The notes under the pieces were generated by a model that saw only the letters and a program-made list of their open reading frames with translations, was not told where the DNA came from and ran no database searches. A stretch of 64,000 bases of DNA, from the NCBI RefSeq assembly GCF_033297395.1, contig NW_027041823.1, positions 744,344 to 808,343 of the forward strand, in the 5' to 3' direction. This document shows positions 11,212-22,870 of the stretch, one piece after another. The position numbers and the translations under genes were made by a program. How positions within the stretch are numbered: the first letter of the stretch is position 1; each line of letters begins with the position of its first letter. Origin of the DNA: Canariomyces notabilis (taxonomy: Eukaryota; Ascomycota; Sordariomycetes; Sordariales; Chaetomiaceae).

Positions 11212-13425
11212 GGTCTGTGTCGGGAAAATCCAGGCTGGCATGCCACGGTTTTGGTTGTAGTTCCTCAAATATTTTGTGAGGTAATGTAAATAGGAATGAC
11301 ATTGTGGAATATACCTTATGAACATGCCTTGAAAGCCGTCGCAGCTTGTAATGAAGGTTTATGCTCTCGAAAGGGATATCTGATCACATGAGAGGATAGC
11401 CGTTCTGACGTGCGACAGATACTTATACCGCAAAAAGAGACAGTCTTTTGCCCAGTATCTATCGAGTATGGAACGCCCATTACATCTAAAGTTACAGTGA
11501 CGAGCACGTTCCTTCTAACTTCTCTACTTCACTATGGTGGGAACTAATCAATAGCTACAGCAGGCAAGTACTAATAGCTAACATGTAACGTCAAGGCAAA
11601 TCAAAGCCCGAGAGAAATATCGACTGCCCGTGATGGCAAGTAGGACGGTGTATCAAGGTGTATGAGAGCGGGCTTTGGTCGGCACCTCGCAAGGGCCTTT
11701 CCAAGAAGTCCTGATGGGTGCCGTTCTGTTGATGCCACCCCTAATCATCTCCGCGTATGTTGATACCCTACGAGTAATCACCAAGGGGGGCACTGCACTC
11801 GAATAAGAGCGAGAGCCTGGGCCCTCTTGGTAGTGCTACCTAAGCGCGGTGTCCGAGGCTCGGACACGCCCCGAAAGGCGAGGAAGCCATTGAGGCAATG
11901 TGGTTAACCGGGAGACGGTGGGAGGAGGATATGGCTCCGGCTGGCGTGTATGCGGGTCCGAGACGGGAGGGGTGCCGGTCGGGATACAGAGACTGGCTTG
12001 GGCTACCGTACCTCAAGACAAACATGGTGTGTCGGGCCGAGGGTCACCGCTGCAGTGCACTGGCTCGTCCGGCGGGATATCGTGGAACATTAGCTGGGAC
12101 TTGTGCCCCAAGGGGTGAAGGTAGAAGCATAACAACCAACATGGCAAATTGGGCTAATACGCCCGCATATGTCGTAGGAGCATAGTCCTAGATGGATGCT
12201 AGGCATCTGTAAATGCAACTAGCAGCTGGGCTGCGCGACAACGTGTAGAGCGAGTGGTGGATGAAGTAGGGGTGGAGCAGGGGCCGGTAGATACAGCCCC
12301 TATGCGGGATCGGCCAACTCAACAGGCTAGGGTGGGATTGAAAGACGGCTTGGTTGGATGTCCATCCAATGTGAGTCAGTTGTTGTTCCTATCGCAAGTA
12401 GCTGTTTGCCTGATGGCGTAGCGAAGCGTAAGGAGTTAGTAGGCCAGACCAGCAGCTATCTAGGTTGAGCCTGCCTGGGTGTTGGGACATGATTATGGCT
12501 TGTTGGCAACTAGTTGTTGAGCGTGTTCCCGAGGTGTGAGGGCGCTGGTTGGGCTGCCGCCGCCGCCGCTGTTGGGCGCCGAGCGATGTTGTCGTCCTGG
12601 AAAGTCTGGAGCTGTTTAGGGGTGTGCGTGGACTACCTGTCCTAGGGGCTACATCTTGGGTGTACAGTACACGTACCTGTTGTGACCCGGTGCAAACCTT
12701 TTCATAGCGCTCCTGAGTGGGCAGGCAATGGGTGTGGTATGTCTAGTCTAGTGCCGGGGGCTCCACCCTCGGAGCCGGAGACGGTGTGGGGCGCGGGCCG
12801 GCGAACCACCAATCTTCCGCGCTCCGGGTTCCATTGCGACGCCCAACAACCGTTGCATGGCCATGAAGTTGTTTTGTACACATTTATTTGTTTGCTGTAA
12901 GAAACTGAACAGGGGAACCGCTCAGTGGTGCTGCGGCTAATGTCGAGTCTAAGGACACCGAGCTGGCCCTAGGAGGAGTCCGAAAAACAATGGAAGAATT
13001 GGGTAGTCTTCTGCCTGGTTGCAGTTAAAATTCCAGATGCCCAGCCGAATAGAAATTGTACGCAGTGACTCCTTCAACTATTCACAAGCCTTCCAGATTT
13101 AGCGGCTTCGGCATACGCCAAAAAGCTCGAAGTACGGCCTTCAACCCTGTCCCATGCGAATAGGGGCTTTCATTGTTTTCTGCTCCAACGATCTCCCTCG
13201 CAATCACCCGGCCAACATGGTCGGTGCGCGGCTGGGCTCTTTCCTCCAGACGTCCTTGACATAGCCGTTATTCAGTGATGTGTGTATGTAAGAAATCAGA
13301 ATTCACTCCATGTTTGTTGCTTTGCACAAGTAAGCTTCCTTCATCCCCTGGGAAACGAAGACAAAAAATAGATGCAAAGATTATTCTTGCCTCGTGGAAG
13401 AGGAGGTGCTAGAACAAAAGAGAAT
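11212..13425. other. Intergenic, no protein gene seen
   Basis: About 2.2 kb between UTP12 and the tRNA gene. It holds the UTP12 3' UTR and a short CCG run near 12558. Open frames are short (under 100 codons), overlap on both strands and show no family similarity that I can recognise. Confidence 0.5.
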
Positions 13426-13519
13426 GCCCAATAACAGGATTGAACTGTTGACCTTCGCATACCATATACAGGTGGGACCAGTATTAGTACGACGCTCTAA
13501 CCAGCTGAGCTAATCGGGC
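13426..13519 (-). tRNA. tRNA-Ile (anticodon AAU) with intron
   Basis: Reading the minus strand, the acceptor arm GCCCGAT pairs with ATTGGGC (one G-T), the D arm is GCTC/GAGC with loop AGCTGGTTA, and the anticodon stem is TCGTA/TGCGA. The loop CTAATA gives anticodon AAT. A 21-nt intron (13461-13481) sits at the canonical place, one base after the anticodon. The variable region is AGGTC, and the T arm AACAG-TTCAATC-CTGTT is perfectly paired. The mature length is 73 nt before CCA addition. A run of four T follows on the minus strand (plus-strand AAAA at 13416-13419) as a pol III terminator. It would read AUU and AUC codons after A-to-I editing. Confidence 0.93.
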
Positions 13520-14176
13520 TTTGTCTGATCTTGGTTGGCTGATGAGAAATTGGGAATTTCGGTAACATATTGTAACCTACCGCTGTGCTACTACCTGTAA
13601 TCGTCCAAAGTATCCGCAGTCCCGCAACTCCTAAGCCACTTCGACCACAGTTGTTGATCACATCTTGTGCCAAAAAAAGGTGGAATTCATTCCATGGATG
13701 CATTTGTCATTATAGTGTAGTTTCCACTCTGATGCTCCTTCGTACTTTTGAGTTCACAGGGTAACCACGATGTCGACGCCGTGTTCCTGTCCTCTATTGG
13801 AAAGTGCCAGGGGCGCCTTGACAGGGCTCCGCCCCTCTTACAGCAGAGAGCACTGCCCCGCCCCAAAGCAGCCGCTCAGACGAACCTAACGTCCAATCTC
13901 GCCAATTTCGAGGCAACCATCGACGAGCTGAACCTCTTTTCAAGATGCGCCGTGGATGGAGCACTTTCAGATACCAACAAAAGGCCTGTAGTCATCAGTC
14001 TGGCCACTTTCAATCAAATTTACTCTTAGTTGCGTCCGGTGTTCGTTCCTCAAATTTGAGCCCAAAGCAACCAACATCGCCGCCAAGGAGATATAGCAGC
14101 TATAAGCCTACAAACGGCAGCTTATCTGAGACCTCCACTATCCGTACCCCTGCCAGTTCTGTCACGTCGGCCGATC
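13520..14176. other. Upstream region of the Sel1-repeat gene
   Basis: 657 nt between the tRNA and the Sel1-repeat gene. It should contain the promoter and 5' leader of the latter. An open frame at 13748-14029 overlaps others and looks like chance; it could be part of the leader. Confidence 0.4.
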
Positions 14177-16428
14177 ATGGGTCTCCGCGACAAGTTCAAG
14201 AAGAACGAGGGCTCGGAGAACGAGGGAGCAGCTGGACAGTCAACTCCCGAATTCACCTTTATCCGCACCGACACATACACGCAGGAAGTCATCCATCCGC
14301 CAAGCGGCAATGGCAATAATGAAGACTCTGGCGCATTCCTGTCGGCCGACCCCAAGTCCGGGTCACGGCCGCGTCGCAGTTTCGACGTGTTCCGAAGCGG
14401 CCGTAGCCGCAGCGCCTCAGCCTCGTCGAGCGGCCAGGGTTCGGGGGCGAAGCGTCTGTCGCAACGCCTGCACTTGAGCCGCAGCCCGTCCAGTTCCGAG
14501 AACGTGCCCCAGGACCTGCCGGAGATTGTGATGCCCGAGGGCGGCGACGAGGACAAGGACGGCACTACCGAGTCGCAGTGGGAGAAGCGCGCCACTCTGC
14601 TCGCCCGCGAGAACGAAAAGAACCGCAGCCGGCCCGGCACCCCCGTCCATGGCTCATCCTCCGCGCCACCCGTGATACCCCACCTGCGTTTTAGCACTCA
14701 GTCTGGTGGCGATGCTCCTGCCCCCAAGGCCGTACCCCCGCAAGCCGTCGACGAGGATATTCAGGAGGCCATCAGGTTACATGAGGAGGGTAAGTTGGAA
14801 GAATCGACAGCCCTCTTTGGCCGGTTGGCAGACCCCAAGGGAACCAATAACCCCTTGAGCCAGGTTCTGTATGGTCTCGCTCTGAGGTACGTGCATCCCT
14901 AGTTGCTTTTTGGCAGCCGTTGGGAAGGCCGGGAGCGCTCTGGCTCTTGCCACCAATGCGGCAACCTGTTCCGCGGCTGTATGGACGTCGTGCGACCCTT
15001 CCCCCTCTCCCTCACGTTGGCGATGCGTTCATCACACGCTGGATGCGCTGCTCTGGTTTCTGCGGTGGCCACGCAACGGCTGGCCCATCCAATGAAGATT
15101 GTCTAACGCTGTAATCAGGCACGGATGGGGATGCGAACCAGACACTGCCAAGGCCGTTAGCTACCTCTCCGCAGCCGCATCCAATGCCGCCGACATTGAG
15201 CAACTCGCTCTCCAGGCAGGGCTCAAGAAAGGAGGGGCTGCCAAGGGAGAGCTTGTTCTGGCCATCTTTGAATTGGCGAATTGTTTCCGCTATGGATGGG
15301 GAATCCCAAAGGATCCAATAGCCGCCAAGCAGGTGGGTTTTCCGTTTCCTAACGTCGCAGACTCGAAGCAATTGGCTCTGGGCCATCAGGAGTTCGCTGT
15401 CGTCGGTTTCAGGGAAGTGAAGCTCGGAACTGCAATGCTGACCTCAAGCCCTGCAGTACTACGAGACAGCAGCGAACCTGGGAGATACTGGTAAGCCGTC
15501 TGTCCAGCACTGGCGCCTGACTCTCGAAGCTGACCACCTCCAGATGCCATGAATGAAGTGGCATGGTGCTATCTTGAAGGATTCGGCACTAAAAAAGACA
15601 AGGTCAGTTCTGTCTCATTCATGACAGCTCGTACTCCACAACATGAGCATTTTCGACTATGCCCGACAAAGCGCCTAGCCAGCTGTCCAGTGTCGGTGTG
15701 GCTCGTGCTTCGACCCGGAGCCGTTCCCGCGAAGCGGGCAAGTGATACCGGCTGCGAGCTGCTTCTATATCGGGAAGTTTGGGCATCAATGAGGCTTTAG
15801 GACCAAAGGCGAATCACAGCCATGAGCCAAGCGGCGACCTGAATTGTAACCCCCTTTGCGATCTCTCTCATGAGGCTGACCTTGTCACAGTTCGCAGCGG
15901 CCAGATACTATCGCCTCGCCGAGAAGAACGGGAACAAAATCATGGGCAACAGCTGGTAAGCAAGCCATTTTTTCTTTTCTGATCCCCAGTCCGGAACAGA
16001 ACCCCCGCATAGCCCTCCCCAGTAGGAGAGACGGATGTAAAGTGCAGAAAATTGAATCCGCCTTGCCGACTGTGCATGATAGGCTGTGCGGGCATGTGTT
16101 TTGGCCGCCCATTCTCTCTTTCCCTTTTTCTCTTATTCATTGATTTATTTTACCTATCTATTTTCTGTTTCTTGTCCATTGTTTGTTTATGTATCCCCCT
16201 TCAGTGGTTGGGCCCCTGGCTGCGGGCTGCTGCTGCGACCTGGTGGGCCCTAGACCAACTGCTGCCACCTCTGCCGCTGTCACAACGGCTTGTTATGTTT
16301 TCTGTCCTTGTTTATGGTTTTGATGCCGTTGTTCCTCGCTCCTTGTATGGTGCAGCGACTGACGATCGTCATTCTCGCGTCTCAGGATCTGGAAGGAGAA
16401 GTATGATCCAGGGAACGGCAAGAAGTAG
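14177..16428 (+). CDS. nif1: Sel1-repeat protein, Nif1/Dsf2-like
   Basis: Six exons: 14177-14886, 15119-15332, 15457-15490, 15544-15602, 15891-15955 and 16386-16428, encoding 374 aa. The first about 190 residues are disordered, Ser/Arg-rich and probably phosphorylated. The C-terminal part has Sel1-like (TPR-related) helical repeats: LYGLALRHGWGCEPD, ANCFRYGWGIPKD, YYETAANLGDTDAMNEVAW, CYLEGFGTKKD and YYRLAEKNGNK, ending in IWKEKYDPGNGKK. The protein continues cleanly over all five junctions. In S. pombe, Nif1 of this type interacts with the mitotic kinase Nim1; S. cerevisiae has Dsf2. Which role applies here is inferred. Introns are 232, 124, 53, 288 and 430 nt, much longer than elsewhere in the window. 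The Sel1 assignment is secure; the Nif1 name is moderate. Confidence 0.82.
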
Positions 16429-19400
16429 CGGCAGAGTGGGCCGGTTGCATTGGGAATAATGATTGGGGCGTACTTGGGGGTCTTCGGGATTTCTGGGTAG
16501 TGGGAACAATGGACATTGTATGGCGCCACTGATCATGCCTCATGGCAACGGCATCGCTTTCCTCGAAAGTTTACTTGAAGCGTCTTCAACCTGCCCTTAT
16601 TCCGGTCCGGTCGAAATCTGATTGGGTGGGTTTGACCATGTTCACCCTCACAGCCATTTCTCCGCACTCTTCTCTGCAGTCTTGTGTCGGTCCCAAGGTA
16701 CCAGGCGGGTGATGAAGGAGGTTGAATGGGTTAGGTGAAACAACGTCGAAATCGTCACAGACGGCCGGTTCTTCCCTTTCCTCTATGTTCTTCCTGTAAA
16801 CAGTCTCATCCTCTGTGAAGGATCGATTCTGTAGCAGACACTCAAGCAGCAGCTACGGTTGGTTTCTGTCTGCCGGCCTCTGGAAGCAATTCCGAAGCCC
16901 CGATTTGGCGCCTGCTTGTTCATGCCATGCCGTATTGCATCTGTACGTCTCCATCAGAGTCCTCTCTCATAGTGAATTTCCTTCCTCTGTTGACTCCTCA
17001 ACAAGTCTCAGTTTGCACTTTCCATAGCTCCAAGTCGGGCGATGGCCTGAAGCTTTGGGCAGCAGCGCAACTTGCCACTTTGTGCCAAGTCGTAACTCTT
17101 GTTTACTCTTCGGCAGGAGCAGACTGGAGATGGCAAAGATGAGATCGGTAGCCTTCTGATCGGTTTCAGTGTGAGTGGTGCGACCTGGTGTTTTGGTTTG
17201 GGTTTATTTTCGTTCGGTGACGCTCAAGATGATAGGACAGGTAACTGCCACTGAACCGTTCGTTGGGACGCAATGCGAGGTTCTCGGGGCGTGCCGTCGG
17301 AGGGGTATGACACGGCATTCGTGGACTTTACTCACAAGCCGTGATAGGAGGGAAACCATACCGGTAGTCTCAACGGATGGTGGAGTCAGTCTCCGGCTCG
17401 GAAACAGCCCGCGGCTGCTTCGTCCGGCTGGCATTGCAGCATGCGCGAGCATCGCTGCTGAGAAGTATAGCAGAGTCAATGGAAGTATCTTGAGGAAATG
17501 GTTTTACGGAGCAGACGGGACAATCGGTGGAAAACGGAGGATTGGGTTGTGCCACTGGCTTGCAAAGGGTTATCGTCACCCTTCTCTTCTGCTTTTTCCG
17601 TGGAGTTTTCAAGTTGGTTAATGAAGCCATGGGAATGTGTGTCTTATCGGACATGATTCTGGTATACAAGCCTGGTTATGGATCGGCTGTTTTGATACTC
17701 AGGTCATTCAAAGGCCCTGGGGAGGCCATTTGAGGACATTCAGGGCGCTCTCTCACCTAAGTAGTCGTTCTCCTTGCTTTACGGAGACTCTGGGATGTCT
17801 GACCGAGTAAAATATCGCCTCGCCGGTGAGCAGGGCATAGGTAGGAGTCACCCTAGCACCGGTCCCGTTACACAAGCTCACGGGCATTCTTACTGCTTTT
17901 CGTGGCAAGACAAAAAGTATACATGAAACTTGTACAGTACCGGGCTGGCCCAGTATTCTCTTCTATCAGGTCCGGGACGCTGCTTCGAATACTAGATTTT
18001 TCCCGAAGAGCTGCACAGCGGGCTAAAAATCTTCTCAAACTCCTGCTCAACGGCGCTTTACGGTAGTACGCACACGGCATGTTCGCGACGCTCCAAACTA
18101 CGCTGTTGTATAGCGTCTGTTGCCCAACACCCGTATCATCTTCAGGACTTAATCCCTTAGTCATACCCTGTCTTGAAAAGGGGTTTTCGTCGGTACTGGC
18201 ACGTGGGTTCGTAGTCGATTCATGAACATTTCCCATCCATCTTCCTCAAATAAGCTGCGTTATGATGAAGCAGTAAGGCAATAGAGGGAATAATTATGAG
18301 GAAGACTGAGAGCATGTATTCGCTCACCTTCATCGCCCTCAATTTCAGTAGAGCCGCACACAACGCGAGCGTAACATTACTTCAAGTGATCACATCAACT
18401 CGGAAAGGAGACTGCTCTGCCCGCTGGCGAGTCGACCAAGCCAGGCCAGACCCCAACTGGGTTCCATCGATGCCCAATCCCCCTTACTGCACCAGCTCGG
18501 CTCGACAGGTTCGGGGCGGTTGTCTGGGGACCTCTAAAAGTGTCGCTTTGGGTAGCTACACCCTGTAGAGGCCGTGATAGTGTCACGATAAAGTAATGCC
18601 TGCCAGAACGCATCGGAGATTCTTCTTCGGCTGCTTCTCCGACCTTCCTTAGCCGGCCTAGTATTGGTGACCACATGGAAAACGAGACTCTGGGCGATGA
18701 GGTGGCGGCACGAGCAACGGACCATGTCGGACCCGACCGATTCTGGGCTAGGTAGCGTGCAGGGCTGCACTACATCATGGGTGTCATGGCTGGACCAAGG
18801 GTTTGGCATTTGGGGCAGAGGAACTTTGTAAGGTGCCATTCACCGTGTATGGAATTCAGCCTTGGAAAGTGAGCCGTAAGGTCATCCGGCCACAAGCTGT
18901 CTCGCTCAGGCGCACCAGAAGCGCTACTGGAAGGGAAATGGAGTAGGTATCTAAGCCCTCCTGATGTTAAGAGGGGTAGTCGAGCGATCCGTTTTTACAT
19001 ACATTATTTTGGCTGTACTAACAGAGGGTACAAGTCCCCAATGGCGTCCGTTCCTTCCTGTTTTTTTTCCTTGAACGAAGCTTTATCACTGAATTCGGGT
19101 TCTTCCTAGCGCACAAGATCGATCCTGTCGGACGACCCAGGACCGCTCCTTCTTGCCTACACCTTGCTAGCCCGTGATGTGTATGCCACCTACGAGCAAA
19201 AGTAATGCCTAAGTCCGGGAGGCGTCACAGTAGTAGGCTCATCCGCCAGAGGAACCGCCCAAAACATGGCGAAGGAATTCCATACAACCTCCGCACCTCA
19301 ACCTCGTTCGCTTCCAGAATACCTGCTAGGTAGGGTTAACTAACTGTATCATCTTCCCCAAAGATGCAACTGCCGACTTAGTCCCACCATGTCATCGTCA

Positions 19401-20943
19401 CTCCCGTTCCAGGTCATCACATCCAAGCTCTGTATGGTAAGCGTGCCACCCTCCTTCCCACCCCACAAAGTACCACCCTCCCCGCCTGTAAGCTCGGTCA
19501 GTCAGTCACTTGAGAGCGGAATCATCGGGCTCTGCAACGGCAGATACATTCCTACCCCATCGAAAACGAAGACAACACCACGACTCACTTTCCCCTGGCC
19601 AAAGGCAGGGATGGCTTCGTATGCAATCAGCTTTTACGTAGAGTCGTTCTGCTCTTCCAAATGATGCCATGCAGCGTATGCGGTGTGCTCTTAGAAGACT
19701 ACTCTATGTGCATGTCGCCATGCCATGGTGCAGTTGGTGGGAAAGCAGCAAGGGAGCGATGGTTGAACGGGCATTGAACTGCCTCGAATTGATTCTCGTT
19801 TTTGGTTTGGGTGTCTGATACTGTTCCTGCTATGGTTCTCTGTCTGCCTAGCTACAAGATCTTCAGGGCATGTCGCAAGCAGGGGGGCTGTTCCAAGCTC
19901 TCCCGCCGGGGTCCAAGTTCCCCTTCTGTCCGTATGTGCTCCGCGTCTGGTGTCTGAAGAGTACCCATCTATTGCCAAAGCCAGTGATAATGGCGGCTTG
20001 ATGGTCTGAGGCTGCGCCTCGACAAGGTAAAAAAAAGGTTGGTACCCCTTCTGCAAGGCTGTCGGACAGTGGGATCGAGATTTCATCAATGACCCCAAAC
20101 TCGTCCGAAAACCCTAGACAGTTGAGGTTCCGTTCAAAAAAGCGGCTCTGCAGACCGTTTCATGACGGGCAGGCCTAAAAGGAGTGAATGGCTCCACAAA
20201 AGAAATGAAGAATTGTCGTCAGACATGTGTGGCAACTGGCTCACCTCGCGGGCTCTTCCTCCCACAGAGGATACCAGTGTGCGAGACAAAACTCCCGTTC
20301 CCAAGCCAATTTCCCAAGCCCAATGCCATCTGATGCGTGCCAGTATATGTGTCGAGAGGGATTTCTCCGCTCGCCGAGACATTTCCGACCTTCCTCAGCG
20401 TACACAGGTGAAGAGAAAGAGGCCATGAGATGCCGCCTGTCCAACAAATTATCCAAACAAAAGCAACCCATGCCGCCAGCCTTCGCCGTGTCCCTCCCGC
20501 TGAACCCATAGCAGGGCTTGCCCGAAAACCATTCCATACAAAACAAGAGGTTAAATCAGTAACCGTGAGATTAGGAGATGCGCCAAAGTATCAAAACCCA
20601 AAAAGCAAATGCTCGCTTGCTATCTTTCCAGGAACCCAAAGCCAAACCAGGTAAAAAGCAAGAAATCAAAGGCAAAATCCCAAACAAAACCCAGAAAGGC
20701 TGTGCGACTTCTGTCCCGTACAAGGTCGCCAATAAGTAACCGTCGGTGCGTGAGCTGAGATGTCTGTTGTGTGTCGCGGGAGCGGATCAAGTGTATGTGA
20801 ATTGACAAAAGCTTTGCGAGTCGAAGACGCAAATAAAGAAACGAAGTGCTCGAGAGGCCGTGCATGCTCCATATGCTCATGCTGGTTCGTGGAGGGGTCG
20901 TGGAAAATCATGGTCATAAAACGTGTCATGAATCATCAAGGCA
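16429..20943. other. 4.5-kb convergent gene-free gap
   Basis: Lies between the 3' ends of the Sel1-repeat gene (plus) and the bZIP gene (minus). Open frames up to 148 codons are scattered on both strands without codon bias or a recognisable domain, and I could not join any into a plausible spliced protein. No tRNA or 5S rRNA was recognised. Part should be 3' UTR; a non-coding transcript cannot be excluded. Confidence 0.45.
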
Positions 20944-22870
20944 TTACGCCTGACCTTCGCCTCTGGTCGCGGCGTTGTTACTCTCCGCGACCATCTTGGC
21001 AAAGGTCCGGACGACGTCGCTCGGGATCTGATCCCAAAGTAGCGACCGAGTGTAGACCTCGGCAGCCGACTGCTTGTTCGAGCTGCGCATACTGGCAAGA
21101 GCCTCGGCAAGATTGCGTCTGCCTTGGCTCGTAGACCTTTCGGCCGGAGCACTATGGAGGAAATCTTGCGAGGTCAAGTCATTGTATTGCGCAGCTGACA
21201 GCGAGAAGATCTGCTCGTTGGTCTGCTGCTCAGTGGGCTGCGTGAGGGCATCCGCCATATCGCCAAGCATCGAAGGCGCGACGTTGTCGACCATCGGGGC
21301 GGCGGCGATAGGCAGCGAAGACCCGGACGACTGGGCCCAGCTGGGGCCCGATGGCTGCGGAGCCATGGCCTGGAGGCCCGAGGGGACTTGCGACACACCC
21401 GCATCTTTAAGCACGTTCTCCAACAGGGTCGCGGACGCGGCGCGAACATCCTCAGAGACGCGCGGGATGCTGGGTGTCGACCGGCTCGAAAGCACAAAAG
21501 CGCCAACAAGGAAGAGCATGAAGAGGAGCCCACCTTGCTGGGCAGGCTTGTCGTCGGTCGGCAGGGTAACCTCGGGCTTCTTGGCGGGGACAATCTGCAT
21601 TTCCTGCTTCACCTCGGCAGGCTGCTCCATAGGGAAGTCGCCAAACATTGGCATGTTATCCCAGGAGCCATCCATGGTGATACCGTCCATCTCGTTAAAA
21701 GCACCGGCGAAGCCGGATGCGGTCGTGGCGGCACCCTCAAGAGTCTGCACATGGTTGGTCAGGACGCTGATCTTCTTCCGCAGCTCACCCGTCTCAATGG
21801 TGTGCCTGCTGATCATCTCCTCCTGCTTCCCCTCCAGTTCGTGGATATAGGACTGGTAGTTCCTGTTATCCACGGCGAGCTTGGACAACTCGGCTTCGAG
21901 TTTTGTAATCGTCTCCTCTAAAGTGGAGATGATTTCGGTGAACTGTTTCTTCTCGTCCTCAAGACGCTCAGTGTGTTGCTTCTTGCGCTGTCTTGAGTCA
22001 AGGCTACAACAGATAATTTAGTCTGATATTGTCCCATAGCTTTCGAAAAGCGGCGGGTGAAACTTACGCTGCTTGTCTGTTGCGAAGAAGGCGTTTTTGT
22101 TGCTTGAGCTCCTTGATTTCCTGCTCGTCCGTCGACTGGGCGATCAGCTGGTCAATGTTGCTGAGGTTGCGCTCAGCTGGGATGTCGAAGCGAGCGTTCT
22201 TTTTCCGAATGCCATCACCTCTCCTCAGATCATTGTGCGAGCGGATCATAGGACTGGCGGGACGCGGCCTCTTCATGGCCTGCCCCTTGAGATCCTGAGT
22301 CATCCAGGGGTCCTTCTGGGGCGAGGTGGGGATAGACTGCGGTGCGGCATGGCCAAGCTGCTGGAACATGGGGACCGGGTTGGTGGGGCTGGTGAATGGT
22401 GTTTGAGCCTGCATGGTTGCCGGCCTGTGGAACATGGCGAGGTTGGTCGAGTCGTACTCCATGGCCGGTAGACCATCATAGCTCTGCAGCTGAGGGGTTG
22501 CGGATCCAGAGCTGGTCATTGGCCAGGCATGGTTTTGGTATGCCGCTTGCTGGTTTTGATCCATGCGCAGGAAGGGGTTGTTGCTGTGTTGATCGATGAA
22601 GGGGTTGTTTGACGGTACAGATTGCATCTCGACAGATTGCCAATCCTCTGTCTTTGGTGAGAAGAGTGAGGGCGCAACTGTGAAGGAGTCTCTCCTGCTC
22701 TCCACCATGGGCGGCGACATCTCCAAACCCGAGTCGAGTGCACTCTGGTCCAGGATGTTGTCGTCTAGTATGTTGGCGTCCTCCTCCTCAAAGAACTTTT
22801 GAGCATGAGTGGTGTCAACCGTTAACGGTGTCCTGCTGTAATATGACTGCATTTGAAATGCGGAGACCAT
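20944..22870 (-). CDS. bZIP transcription factor with a C-terminal hydrophobic segment
   Basis: Two exons, 22068-22870 and 20944-22003, encode 620 aa; intron 22004-22067 splits the basic region. The junction gives LLRNRQAALDSRQRKKQHTERLE: the bZIP invariant N264-x7-R272, then zipper positions L282, F289, L296, L303 and L310. The coiled coil continues to about residue 355. The N-terminal 260 residues are rich in Pro, Gln and Ser, like an activation region. After the zipper, residues 427-439 (LLFMLFLVGAFVL) form a hydrophobic stretch flanked by GG and SSRS that could be a short membrane anchor. The rest is low complexity. The start is the first in-frame ATG; upstream codons remain open to 23089 but have no ATG. 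It resembles developmental bZIP regulators of filamentous fungi (Neurospora ADA-1 came to mind), but I cannot confirm orthology, so no symbol is given. Confidence 0.88.

Noticed and set aside
10681..11325. 214-codon minus-strand frame over the end of UTP12
   Set aside because: Antisense shadow of the Utp12 domain coding sequence, a consequence of high third-position GC.
13748..14029. 93-codon frame upstream of the Sel1-repeat gene
   Set aside because: No family match and overlaps another frame; more likely part of the leader.
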